Assembly: GCA_040954595.2 (NCBI GenBank)
Contig: CM082592.2
Span: forward strand, 3,720,001-3,784,000
DNA length: 64,000 nucleotides
From: Balanoglossus misakiensis
Taxonomy: Eukaryota; Hemichordata
Reading direction: 5' to 3'
In this document: in pieces, positions 18,150-26,603 of the stretch
How positions within the stretch are numbered: the first letter of the stretch is position 1
Layout of the letters: every line of letters begins with the position of its first letter
Notes under the pieces: model-generated
What the model saw: only the letters and a program-made list of their open reading frames with translations
Databases searched by the model: none
Told to the model about the DNA's origin: nothing
Program-made: the position numbers and the translations under genes

Positions 18150-18695
18150 ATGATCAAATATTTCGCGTTCTATTTGGCATTTGTGTGCGTCGTAAGCGGC
18201 GTTACAACCGGTTACGGCATGACATTGTTAGACCTTAGGAAGTGTACCAATGAAACAATTCCGTGGTACTGTGCAGACCATAGTTACTGTCCACCATGTA
18301 ATGAATCTAAAACATATACGCGTGTTTGTTCTGATATCATAACAATAGGAAAATCTGACGACGATCAGACTGTGTCTGTTGTCGGTAACATTTGCAACTG
18401 TACTTGCGGCAACATCACATGCGGCCGCATAAATTCCACATTCCATTTATACATTCGACAGCCATCCGAATGTCAACTACCTGTAGATTGGAATGATTAT
18501 CCATCTGTTGGTGATGATGTAACGCCCAATGACCGGTACGCACCAAAACAAGTTCAACAGAACGTGCATACGTCAAATGACGGCCGCATCAGTATCTGTC
18601 CAATGTTTGGAGTGAACACAGCTGATTCTCCCATATCTTCAAGGTCGTCATTGATAACAGTTATTCTCACATTGAGTGCGGTTGCTTTTCAATAA
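18150..18695 (+). CDS. Small secreted or GPI-anchored Cys-rich protein
   Basis: The ATG at 18150 opens a clear signal peptide ('YFAFYLAFVCVVSGV'). The mature part (about 25-165) has some 14 Cys and several Asn-x-Ser/Thr glycosylation sites ('CNCTC' lies between two). The C-terminus ends in a hydrophobic stretch ('SLITVILTLSAVAF') after a Ser-rich site, as in GPI-anchored precursors; a short transmembrane anchor is an alternative. The protein is probably displayed on the virion or cell surface. The AATAAA at 18691-18696 overlaps the stop codon. I recognise no family. Confidence 0.75.
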   Translation: MIKYFAFYLAFVCVVSGVTTGYGMTLLDLRKCTNETIPWYCADHSYCPPCNESKTYTRVCSDIITIGKSDDDQTVSVVGNICNCTCGNITCGRINSTFHLYIRQPSECQLPVDWNDYPSVGDDVTPNDRYAPKQVQQNVHTSNDGRISICPMFGVNTADSPISSRSSLITVILTLSAVAFQ

Positions 18696-19114
18696 AATCA
18701 CCCACTTCTTATTCACATACTTTTTCGTCTGAACTTTTATCAACATGCACAAGCACTTCTGGTTATAACAACAATGTTTTATTACGAAATTACATATACA
18801 TGTATTTATATATATATATATATATATTTCTACAGCGATAATTGTGGAGTTCACACGGATATATAGAGTACTGCTCTCCTGTTATTACGTAACATTTAAA
18901 TACACGCCAAAAGCAGATACACACAATGGCCTCAAGAGGGCGTCCTACCACGGTGTACTTTTAGACAATGGTAAGTATTTAGCACGGACACTACAATAAT
19001 CATATGATTTGAATAAAAGCATAAAATCGGATCTGATCGTTCAGAATACGTGTGGTGACGTGCTACACTTTATAAGTGTAGAACTCTGGATAGTGTAGAT
19101 TATACACCCACGCG
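18696..19114. other. Gap between convergent genes
   Basis: This 419-bp stretch contains a (TA)n run at about 18806-18825 and no supported gene. Confidence 0.5.
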
Positions 19115-19678
19115 TCATGATTTCTTTTGTTTGTACTTTTCATGTTCTTTGCATATTAACCGTAACTCGCCGCAGATTGACCTTAACAATCTAAGGGTTT
19201 CCATAGTTATCGTTTTTATCCCAGAGTCCGGATCACATGCCTGTGTTTCTACCATCAACAGTAATGTTCGGAACAGCCGGATCTGTTCGGCGTGCAGACG
19301 CTCCGCCGATGGAATCACGTGTAAAACAAAATGTATGTTAATTTCATCTTTTGTCAACCGCTTCAGGCTACATTTCAATGCATGCATGTCGGGTGATGAC
19401 TCAGGAAAGGCGTTCGCGTAATCCGTCAAACATTCTTGAACATCGTCGACAAGGTTGGCATCTGGGACGTACCCTGATTCGGCATATTGTCTTTCAGCCC
19501 ATGCGATGGGGTTAAGAGAAGGAGCGTTTCGTTGTTCGTTAGTGAGTTTAATCTTACATAATGGACAGGGGTTCTTATTCACTCCCATCCAATCCAGTTT
19601 GATCGTGGCTATTGGAGACAAATCGGATCGATTTGTACCGCCGTTTATCACGTCAATGAAGTCAATGCTACTGTTCAT
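19115..19678 (-). CDS. Unknown protein (187 aa) with CPLC motif
   Basis: The ATG at 19678 begins a soluble, largely helical protein. A 'NPCPLCKIKL' motif near residues 37-46 may form half of a zinc site. The helical C-terminal half has 'HFVLHVIPSAERLH'. I recognise no family. The intact frame and ATG start support it. Confidence 0.6.
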   Translation of the reverse strand: MNSSIDFIDVINGGTNRSDLSPIATIKLDWMGVNKNPCPLCKIKLTNEQRNAPSLNPIAWAERQYAESGYVPDANLVDDVQECLTDYANAFPESSPDMHALKCSLKRLTKDEINIHFVLHVIPSAERLHAEQIRLFRTLLLMVETQACDPDSGIKTITMETLRLLRSICGELRLICKEHEKYKQKKS

Positions 19679-19905
19679 TGTTATGCCAATTACAAATTAT
19701 GAAATATTAAAGATGTAATTACATGGTGTTTTTGTTCGATACAGACAGCTACTATTGTATAGACTTTCTCTCGGCTGAATCCTCGGACAAGCGCACCTAT
19801 GGATTATAACGAAATTGCGTAGTAAAGTCCCACTACATTTAATTACCTGCTACATTACATTAATACATACAAAAATGAGTATAATACTTGCGAGGGGGGG
19901 TGTGA

Positions 19906-20280
19906 TCAAAATACGACAAAATCTTTGTCATCAAGTATTAATTCTGTCCGGACATGCGTCTTTTGTAGGGGCTGGTCTATGCAATAATGTTCAGTTGTGG
20001 GACTAATGTGGCTTGAGGTAAACAGTGAGCTACCAAAATCCTCATCGATTAGTATGCTACTGCCGGCGTCGCTATTGTCAACGTCTGATGGGGTCGTGAT
20101 ACCAACATTTTCAGGCGGGTGTGAGTGGTCTGTTTTATCATAGTCGCCAACTAACGTGCTGTCATCACTGTCAGAGTCTGACAAGAGTTTGTTACCACCA
20201 TCTTGAAAGGAAGACAGTTCGTCTGCATTTGGTGATCTAGGCTCGTCGCCATGGTCCATGTATCCACTATGTTCAGACAT
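19906..20280 (-). CDS. Acidic protein with SUMO-interaction-like motifs
   Basis: The 124-residue protein is acidic and rich in Ser/Asp. 'SDSDSDDSTLVGDYD' and 'SSILIDEDF' fit the hydrophobic-core-plus-acid pattern of SUMO-interacting motifs; 'LILDDKDFVVF' ends the protein. It is probably disordered. Its ATG (20280) is 67 bp from the divergent ATG at 20348, so the two genes share a promoter with a TATA-like 'cttatattt' near 20300. A transcription or SUMO-related role is an inference. Confidence 0.6.
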   Translation of the reverse strand: MSEHSGYMDHGDEPRSPNADELSSFQDGGNKLLSDSDSDDSTLVGDYDKTDHSHPPENVGITTPSDVDNSDAGSSILIDEDFGSSLFTSSHISPTTEHYCIDQPLQKTHVRTELILDDKDFVVF

Positions 20281-20347
20281 TCGATACTCTGTACAATCCT
20301 CTTATATTTAAGTCCACTCTTGACGCTAATACGTTTAAGTATATACC

Positions 20348-20569
20348 ATGAGCCAACAGGGTACTGAAGAGTCCCCTGCTCCCGTGCAGCGACCTCCTTC
20401 TTCGCCCAAATCTTCAAAATCACCTCTGTCTAATGTCAGAGAAGCCGCAGATATCTTTATGAGGATGTTACAGATTACAGTGCTTAACGTAACCGATTCA
20501 AACCCTGAAGGCAACAACGAAAGCCATGACGACAGGAAGCACAAACAACTTGTATCTAGTCTCTCATGA
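20348..20569 (+). CDS. Small Pro/Ser-rich protein overlapping next gene
   Basis: The 73-residue frame from the ATG at 20348 begins with a Pro/Ser-rich part ('SPAPVQRPPSSPKSSKSP') and ends in a helical hydrophobic stretch. It overlaps the next gene by 44 nt in another frame. Its position directly behind the shared promoter makes it the first ATG of the transcript. It may be a small real protein, an upstream regulatory frame, or the N-terminus of a longer product if splicing joins it to the next frame. Confidence 0.4.
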   Translation: MSQQGTEESPAPVQRPPSSPKSSKSPLSNVREAADIFMRMLQITVLNVTDSNPEGNNESHDDRKHKQLVSSLS

Positions 20570-22046
20570 CTGTTCTTTGACACACATTGTTGGCACGCTC
20601 GAAGCACAATGTTCATTGGCGTGGCTTCGGTTCCTATACGAAAACAGACTGAGGCCATCGGCACCCAGAGAGACTGCCTCACTGACAACTGACTTATATG
20701 ACATGGGAAAAACAATTGACAGGCACTATGTTAATGTCTATCCACCTCTATCGGAAGATATTGCGCAAACACTACAACCCCTCCTACTCTGGTGCAAAAC
20801 TCAACTCTCATTTCTGGAGCTGGTGAAACAAGGTCAACTACGGGCGACCTTGAACGGGTTAGCGAAGGGCCGTTGTACCGACCTGAAACTATTCGACAAG
20901 ACGCTAAATGAACACATCCGTTTCCAATGGGCAGAAAAGGAGACAGATGAACTCTGTCAACTCGCAGATGTGGTGATGGATTTTTTAATAATGTTCGGAA
21001 CCATGCCCGCCCTTCCAAGAGACGTTATACACTCCTCATATGCCTGTTGGGAATGTCGTTTCGAAAATGCTTTACTGCCAAGAAATAGGGAGGAATTAGA
21101 GGTTGGTTGTTGCCATTTATATCGCGCGGTGTCATGCTCGGAGCAAGAAGACGACCCTATACCATGCCAAGCAACCAATAAACCGGAAATTATCGATACA
21201 TCGGACGTTTCTGTATATCCGCTGGATGTACAGATGAGAGTTAGACAAGTGGCCCGTGAAAAGCAGCGACAGACACTCATACTACAAGAGATTGAAAAAG
21301 AAATCCAGACGTTAAACGTTCGATTGGAGTACCAATTGGCGCCGAAAGTACTATCTCTCGACGTTTTCAACAAGGTAAAACGAGTGTGCGATGGTTTGGA
21401 ACTAAGAAAGTCAGCGGCAGCTTTTTTCACAGATACCACACAACCAGTCCATATAGACAATGCATGTTGTCGCAGATTGATGTATTTGATGGAACAGGTT
21501 ACATGGAGCGAGATGCTACAAAATCGTGCGTTAGATCTATACTTTTGGTTGACGATGGACCCTCTTACTCTAAGTAATAGCTCGTGGAGACTCGAGACCA
21601 CATATAGAATGTGGAATGATGCCGCGGGTATGGACATTTTTAAAGTATGTACATTTATAGACCAACTGAAAAAAACCCGCCCAGCCGACGTACTACGCGA
21701 TGAAGGTGGTCCATGCAACCTATTATTCCGAAGTTGTTACATGCAGTGTCTACTGAAGGAACTAGGACAAATCCATCACTTTCAAGCCCCTACAGCACAC
21801 CGTGCAGATACCTGGGATAATACTTCCGACGGCATGATATTTTACTATGATAATGACTCGTTTGGTCTGTACATTACTGGTCGCGGTATACATTCTTTCC
21901 AGTACAAAGAGTCCGCAATCGCATTCACCGTGTGGTTATATCATACCACAATGAAAAATCAACCTATACATAGACATGTTTTTCAAGGCTGTCCACTAAA
22001 ACCGGAACAACCGCTCTTTTATAGCGTACCCACCACAAAGTCATAG
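20526..22046 (+). CDS. Unknown structural-like protein (506 aa)
   Basis: The protein has 506 residues and is largely helical, with a possible coiled coil at about 240-280 ('REKQRQTLILQEIEKEIQTL'). It has numerous Trp and Cys and no signal peptide or membrane span. The C-terminal 120 residues look beta-rich ('FYYDNDSFGLYITGRG'). I recognise no family. Its size and helical character fit a capsid or tegument protein. The start could be the ATG at 20526, which lies within the preceding small frame. AATAAA at about 22170 lies 125 nt past the stop. Confidence 0.7.
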   Translation: MTTGSTNNLYLVSHDCSLTHIVGTLEAQCSLAWLRFLYENRLRPSAPRETASLTTDLYDMGKTIDRHYVNVYPPLSEDIAQTLQPLLLWCKTQLSFLELVKQGQLRATLNGLAKGRCTDLKLFDKTLNEHIRFQWAEKETDELCQLADVVMDFLIMFGTMPALPRDVIHSSYACWECRFENALLPRNREELEVGCCHLYRAVSCSEQEDDPIPCQATNKPEIIDTSDVSVYPLDVQMRVRQVAREKQRQTLILQEIEKEIQTLNVRLEYQLAPKVLSLDVFNKVKRVCDGLELRKSAAAFFTDTTQPVHIDNACCRRLMYLMEQVTWSEMLQNRALDLYFWLTMDPLTLSNSSWRLETTYRMWNDAAGMDIFKVCTFIDQLKKTRPADVLRDEGGPCNLLFRSCYMQCLLKELGQIHHFQAPTAHRADTWDNTSDGMIFYYDNDSFGLYITGRGIHSFQYKESAIAFTVWLYHTTMKNQPIHRHVFQGCPLKPEQPLFYSVPTTKS

Positions 22047-22229
22047 GACGGAATGAAAATAGAGTGTGCATATAAGTTGATTCTGAATTTCATTCAATTC
22101 AAGACACGGTACACGTCTATGGCTTACGAAAAAAAATACTCACTGGTTGTGCATGTTTGTTTTATCATCAATAAATAACAAGTGACACATTTTCGATGTA
22201 TTTGTTCATTACTTCGTTTTATTTTTTTC

Positions 22230-22826
22230 CTAAACTCTCTTCTTAGTGTCGCGAATGACTCTCCAGTTTACATCCAACTGTTTGTGAACATAAGGAAAAG
22301 TCCAGTCTTCACTTTTAATATTTTCGTCCCTGATTGTAGTCATCGCTTGAATAAATTCCTTATATTCTCTCCGGATAGATTCTATGGGATGGTCTAACTC
22401 CATGACAGTTGTGCGACCCCAAACAACAACCATGTTCTCTAGTTCCTTTAGTCTACTTCCTGCTTTGATGTGCATACTCATTTTCTTTTGTGGAGATTGG
22501 TCTGAATTATTTAGTATCATCACAAGTGACAGCACGATCGAGAAAACGGACAACTGGAGGACAAACAGACATTGAAACGGTCGCTGATGGGAACTTACGT
22601 AGTCATTGAGTACGCTTCCGACATTTATCATACATCCACTGATTATTATTATCGATATAAATCTCAAAAACCTTGTCCAAGTCTCGTATCGGTCAGCGCT
22701 CAGATAGTGCGATACACAGTGAAAATGCAACGAATGTGTAAAGTTTTCCGCCATATCGCGGAAATTCCTTCTGACATCTAATGCGTCGATTGGCCGATTT
22801 AAACCACAATGGCTTGAGTTTTCCAT
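22230..22826 (-). CDS. Two-TM membrane protein, SLATT-like
   Basis: The ATG at 22826 is preferred; an upstream extension to 23012 reads antisense into a retrotransposon fragment. The 198-residue protein has an N-terminal helical region, Trp ahead of the first span, two membrane segments at about 53-72 and 85-105, then a long helical cytosolic part beginning 'KKMSMHIKAGSRLKELE'. This order resembles the SLATT two-TM effector domain of prokaryotic and some eukaryotic conflict systems. The match is by eye and weak. Function is unknown. The downstream TTTATT near 22215 could serve as its polyadenylation signal. Confidence 0.6.
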   Translation of the reverse strand: MENSSHCGLNRPIDALDVRRNFRDMAENFTHSLHFHCVSHYLSADRYETWTRFLRFISIIIISGCMINVGSVLNDYVSSHQRPFQCLFVLQLSVFSIVLSLVMILNNSDQSPQKKMSMHIKAGSRLKELENMVVVWGRTTVMELDHPIESIRREYKEFIQAMTTIRDENIKSEDWTFPYVHKQLDVNWRVIRDTKKRV

Positions 22827-22919
22827 AATTATTATACAAACTGTACTAACGTTCGCAAATTGTGACCGCGTTCTTCTGTTTTCTCGCACGCATGGCTGGG
22901 TACTTGGTGTGCCTTTAAT

Positions 22920-23210
22920 ATCAATATATCCGTGGAAGGCATCTATGCAAACATTGACTTTGAAGACAGACTCTGTGAAATATGTACAGGAGGTGTGGAG
23001 GATGAATTTCATGTAATATTTTTATGCCCATTGTTTCAGAGCTTAAGATATTCATTACCACACGACAACTCCGAGTCTCTTTATGAAGAGAAATTTGTAA
23101 CACTGATGAGGTCAAAGTCGCCAGCAGTGTTAAGAAACCTTGGCAAATTTGTACATGTCTATATCTCGTCGGTAAATCACCATCTTACATGTACTTCGAT
23201 ATAACCTTAA
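22920..23210 (+). mobile_element. 3' fragment of a non-LTR retrotransposon
   Basis: The plus strand encodes the zinc-knuckle tail of a LINE-type reverse transcriptase: 'RLCEICTGGVEDEFHVIFLC' then 'CPLF', followed by a helical 'LMRSKSPAVLRNLGKFVHVYI'. This C-x2-C-x(7-9)-H-x4-C pattern is classic for the C-terminal end of such polyproteins. The fragment begins mid-protein near 22932 and stops at 23204, so it is 5'-truncated, as LINE insertions usually are. It lies between two viral membrane genes. Exact edges and target-site duplication are uncertain. Confidence 0.75.
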
Positions 23211-23211
23211 G

Positions 23212-23754
23212 CTATGCGAACCCCTTTACAACCTGAGCGACTTTATCTTCTAATTCACCCAGGCGCTGTCTCAAATTGTTTGTTTCTTGGCCGTGTACAG
23301 TACGGTGATTATGTAATACCCGAGCATTGGATATTGCATTGTACCTATTATACAGTGCCATCAAGACAACGGACATCATATCTCCTACGTGAATACACAA
23401 TCTGGCGTGGAAATCAGTTTCGGATATTTGTCGAAATCTTAAATCGAGCAAAGATAGACTGGCTAGACGAATAAAAGATTCCGCCAGAAAATATGAAAAG
23501 GTATCCGTTGAGTCATAAACACGAGATAGAATCCCCACCAATGTCCACTTTAGCCCGCAAAACAAAGCGGCAAAAAACAATTGGAAATTAATTCCGACTG
23601 AAGATATATAGTTATAACGATCATCCCCAAAAGTCTTGGCGATACTACCGTTGACTTCAAGATGGGAAATAGACAGATAAGTTCCTATTATATAGGCCAA
23701 CGATGCAAACACTAACGTGGAATATTTAGCAAATCGACTTTCTAACCGTCGCAT
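23212..23754 (-). CDS. Membrane protein with C-terminal coiled coil
   Basis: The ATG at 23754 gives 180 residues. Hydrophobic segments lie at about 11-28, 52-75 and 88-101, with a weaker one near 120-133, then a polar helical tail ('QETNNLRQRLGELEDKV') that looks like a short coiled coil. There is no clear cleavable signal peptide. It is divergent from the gene at 23820 (65 bp). Its stop falls almost at the retrotransposon edge, so the 3' end may be altered. I recognise no family. Confidence 0.6.
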   Translation of the reverse strand: MRRLESRFAKYSTLVFASLAYIIGTYLSISHLEVNGSIAKTFGDDRYNYISSVGINFQLFFAALFCGLKWTLVGILSRVYDSTDTFSYFLAESFIRLASLSLLDLRFRQISETDFHARLCIHVGDMMSVVLMALYNRYNAISNARVLHNHRTVHGQETNNLRQRLGELEDKVAQVVKGFA

Positions 23755-23819
23755 ATTGGCACTTATGGGTTATTTACGTCAACACGATGCACAAGCAACG
23801 TTATTAAGTTCTCATAGAT

Positions 23820-24461
23820 ATGTGGTTATTTCGGAACAAACGAGCAGAAAGCAAGGAAGAAGAAGCGCGTAAGAAACGCATTGAAAAACAGAGGGAGATC
23901 GCATTGCTGATCAAATCAAACGAACAGAAAGCCAACGACCTAGGTAAAAAAATTGTGTCGCTAGCGCTGGATAATACCGCCCCCACGCGTCGCTTTTCTA
24001 CAGCCTACAAAGAAAAACTAGCCGCAGTGAATGCCACACTCCTCGAGAAAGTAACCACTGGATTAGTCAAGTTAGAAAGTCTGTCAGTGGATATCCAACT
24101 AGAAGATCTCCGCGTCCAACAAAGTCGTTTTCAACAGTCCCGATATAAACTACTTCAAGAGGAAGAACGAGTGTTGGCGCGTAATTTGAATAAGTGCCCA
24201 CCAAAGAGAATTAGAGCACAGTCCAATCGTTTAAACCGACTACGAGAAGCCAACCGTTACAGAGACGAAATTATACAAGACTTGTACGAAGACAGTGATG
24301 AAGACTGTCAAGATTCGGCCTTTTGTCAAGCCGGTCTCGAAACTGTTGAAGAATTGCGCAATCAATTCACGGAGTCATCGTTGCTGGAGGCACCTAACGT
24401 TGTTTTAGGCAGCCTATCTTTAGAAGACAACGATACAGCAACACGCACCAAGCACAGTTAA
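23820..24461 (+). CDS. Charged helical protein, ESCRT-III-like in layout
   Basis: The 213-residue protein starts at the ATG at 23820. It begins 'MWLFRNKR', then a very basic helix, long coiled-coil segments (about 35-150), an acidic 'EDSDEDCQDS' patch near 157-167 and a short helical C-terminus. Length, basic N-terminus and acidic C-terminus follow the ESCRT-III/CHMP layout, and herpesviruses are known to have ESCRT-III-like tegument proteins. Sequence identity to any CHMP was not recognised, so this is a hypothesis. The gene's 3' end forms the first unit of the 135-bp array, and a decayed copy of its 5' part lies at 24.97-25.11 kb. Confidence 0.65.
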   Translation: MWLFRNKRAESKEEEARKKRIEKQREIALLIKSNEQKANDLGKKIVSLALDNTAPTRRFSTAYKEKLAAVNATLLEKVTTGLVKLESLSVDIQLEDLRVQQSRFQQSRYKLLQEEERVLARNLNKCPPKRIRAQSNRLNRLREANRYRDEIIQDLYEDSDEDCQDSAFCQAGLETVEELRNQFTESSLLEAPNVVLGSLSLEDNDTATRTKHS

Positions 24462-24962
24462 TTGCGACTATTAAAATAAAACCTCCTCAATTAGTTCTAA
24501 CTTTTATTGACTCACGCATTTACTTCACACCGTGATGTACACGCCCCACAGCGAACAGAAGACAACGATACAGCAACTCGCACCAAGCACAGTTAATTGC
24601 GACTATTAAAATAAAGCCTCCTCAATTAGTTCTAACTTTTATTGACTCACGCATTTACTTCACACCGTGATGTACACGCCCCACAGCGAACAGAAGACAA
24701 CGATACAGCAACTCGCACCAAGCACAGTTAATTGCGACTATTAAAATAAAGCCTCCTCAATTAGTTCTAACTTTTATTGACTCACGCATTTACTTCACAC
24801 CGTGATGTACACGCCCCACAGCGAACAGAAGACAACGATACAGCAACTCGCACCAAGCACAGTTAATTGCGACTATTAAAATAAAGCCTCCTCAATTAGT
24901 TCTAACTTTTATTGACTCACGCATTTACTTCACACCGTGATGTACACGCCCCACAGCGAACA
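24423..24962. repeat. Four 135-bp tandem repeats with bidirectional polyA signals
   Basis: Unit starts are 24423, 24558, 24693 and 24828. Units are almost identical; the first overlaps the last codons of the coiled-coil gene. Each has a plus-strand AATAAA and, about 35 nt later, TTTATT (minus-strand AATAAA). The array sits between the convergent genes ending at 24461 and 25087, so it multiplies a transcription-end cassette. Confidence 0.95.
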
Positions 24963-25130
24963 GAAGACAACGAGGAAGAAACACGCAAGAAACGCATTGA
25001 GAAATAGAGGGGCCATAAAATTGTTGTCGATAGTGCTGGATAATGCAGCCTCAACACGTAGATTTTCTACAACATACAGAGAAACACTAGCTGTCGTGAA
25101 TGCCACACCGTGGGGTACACATCCCACAGA
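24963..25130 (+). pseudogene. Decayed partial copy of the coiled-coil gene
   Basis: After the array, the sequence matches the 5' coding region of the gene at 23820 in two blocks: 24972-25006 resembles 23858-23895, and 25015-25110 resembles 23948-24040. There is an internal deletion of about 50 bp and a stop in the first block. The end ('caccgtgg-gtacac--cccacag') again resembles the 135-bp unit end. The arrangement suggests that unequal recombination of a duplicated gene produced both the array and this relic. Confidence 0.75.
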
Positions 25131-26298
25131 GGCCATCTTCAAAAGCAGTCAAATTGTAACATTCTTGTGACCCGCCTCTGCAAACGCGGATGGTTGGAAA
25201 ATCTGGCTGATCAATGTATAATGCCACACCATGACTAGGATATAACAGCGGTATTTTTACCAATCTATATGAATGACAGAGACCACACCTCGGAGTTAAC
25301 GTGTCTTGTTCTAAATAGTACGTATATCCCGGAGCTCTGTTTTTTATATGCAAACAGGTTAGCACGCCGTAGCAATGTCGACAAAAAATAACGCTGGTGC
25401 GGTGAGCGATTGTAAACTGGACCTCTTCGCGGACATTGATCGCGCGTTTTAGTTTGGCGAGAATCAATCTATCCATGTCGTAAAAGAATTTAACCTGTCC
25501 CGCTCGGCCGTGTAGTAATAGTATCGCCTTGATAAGCCTCTTTTGCCACAGGCCTAACCGACGTATGAGACCGTTTACTGATTTTGAATTGTAATCAGTC
25601 AACTGTTGTCGAAGAAGGTGCAGGCGTGTCAAGAAGTGTCTATCGTTTGCAGATTCTCTATGGAAAGCCACGAGATTCAATGGCCAAGACCATACCATTC
25701 GCTCATAAACATGTTTGAGGGTGGTAGGTAGATGGGCGGCCGAAATCCGAGGCATCCTATTCAGAATAATTTTACATAATTGTCTATGGGTGGGTGTCCT
25801 GAGCTTGGGAATACATCGTTTCAATTTTGCTTTGAAAGAATCAGAGTCACACGTGCTTAGATGAAGGACAGTCGAGAGTCTCTTCACCGAACAAACATTC
25901 CCTTGGTAGTTGTGGAACAATGAGCCACTCCATTGCATCGTTGGCTCGGCTAGCTTGTCATAAAAGTGGATTAACACGAGTAACCTAATCCAGTTAGGAT
26001 GTTGCAGGCACCATTCAGTGGTTAACGACAACCGTGTTATACGGTTGTGTACCCGCTGCAATATAGAAAGAATATCTGTCCATTGATTTTCTCTCACTAG
26101 ATTATTTAGTCCGTGCGTGTCTTTACAATCAATCGCAAACGTCACAAAGTCATTTACAAAATCCCTCGTATTGGGTGTCTGCACTCCGGGGAAAGTGATG
26201 CTTGCGCGATTGAAGCAAGACTGGAATAAGTCCATACCTAATGCGCGGGGGGGAGCTAATGCGTCGATTTTATGAATGTCGTGTGTTAAATATGTCAT
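25087..26298 (-). CDS. Cys-rich probably zinc-binding protein, unknown
   Basis: The ATG at 26298 gives 403 residues; a longer GTG-started form to 26352 is not preferred. The N-terminal 280 residues are helical and basic. The C-terminal part has Cys pairs: 'FCRHC', 'PRCGLC', then 'CRGGSQEC' and 'CGMCTPRC'. These could bind two or three zinc ions. The last residues read through the decayed gene copy, so the C-terminus is probably altered from the ancestral form. I recognise no family. Confidence 0.65.
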   Translation of the reverse strand: MTYLTHDIHKIDALAPPRALGMDLFQSCFNRASITFPGVQTPNTRDFVNDFVTFAIDCKDTHGLNNLVRENQWTDILSILQRVHNRITRLSLTTEWCLQHPNWIRLLVLIHFYDKLAEPTMQWSGSLFHNYQGNVCSVKRLSTVLHLSTCDSDSFKAKLKRCIPKLRTPTHRQLCKIILNRMPRISAAHLPTTLKHVYERMVWSWPLNLVAFHRESANDRHFLTRLHLLRQQLTDYNSKSVNGLIRRLGLWQKRLIKAILLLHGRAGQVKFFYDMDRLILAKLKRAINVREEVQFTIAHRTSVIFCRHCYGVLTCLHIKNRAPGYTYYLEQDTLTPRCGLCHSYRLVKIPLLYPSHGVALYIDQPDFPTIRVCRGGSQECYNLTAFEDGLCGMCTPRCGIHDS

Positions 26299-26341
26299 AC
26301 ACAGCGTGCGTGTACAGTTCAAAGTTCCCTTATGTGAGAAC

Positions 26342-26472
26342 AGAAATACCACAAGTAAACATGCAATGGACGTGAATACAAGAACGCTCTTTTATTCGCT
26401 CGTTCAGGTATACATTTTCTTGTTATGTTTCAACCTCGTACAAACAAAAATACCACAAGTAAACATGCAATA
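26342..26472. repeat. Short direct repeat pair
   Basis: A 24-base block ('ataccacaagtaaacatgca' and flanks) occurs at about 26345-26368 and again at about 26449-26472, 104 bp apart. It lies upstream of the minus-strand gene starting at 26298, where it may be a duplicated promoter element. Confidence 0.8.
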
Positions 26473-26603
26473 CCGCAAAAGAAATATTGGACGGTACGCT
26501 GGCAAACCGCCCTCTACCGGCGGATTTAGAATTACTGTCTGAATGAGGGTAAGTGATTGTGCTTAGTTGAGTAAGTAGAGGTCTGCTATGTGTCGACGCC
26601 CTT

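Noticed and set aside
22827-23012. N-terminal extension of the 22.2-kb membrane protein
   Set aside because: It reads antisense through the retrotransposon fragment; the ATG at 22826 is the likelier start.
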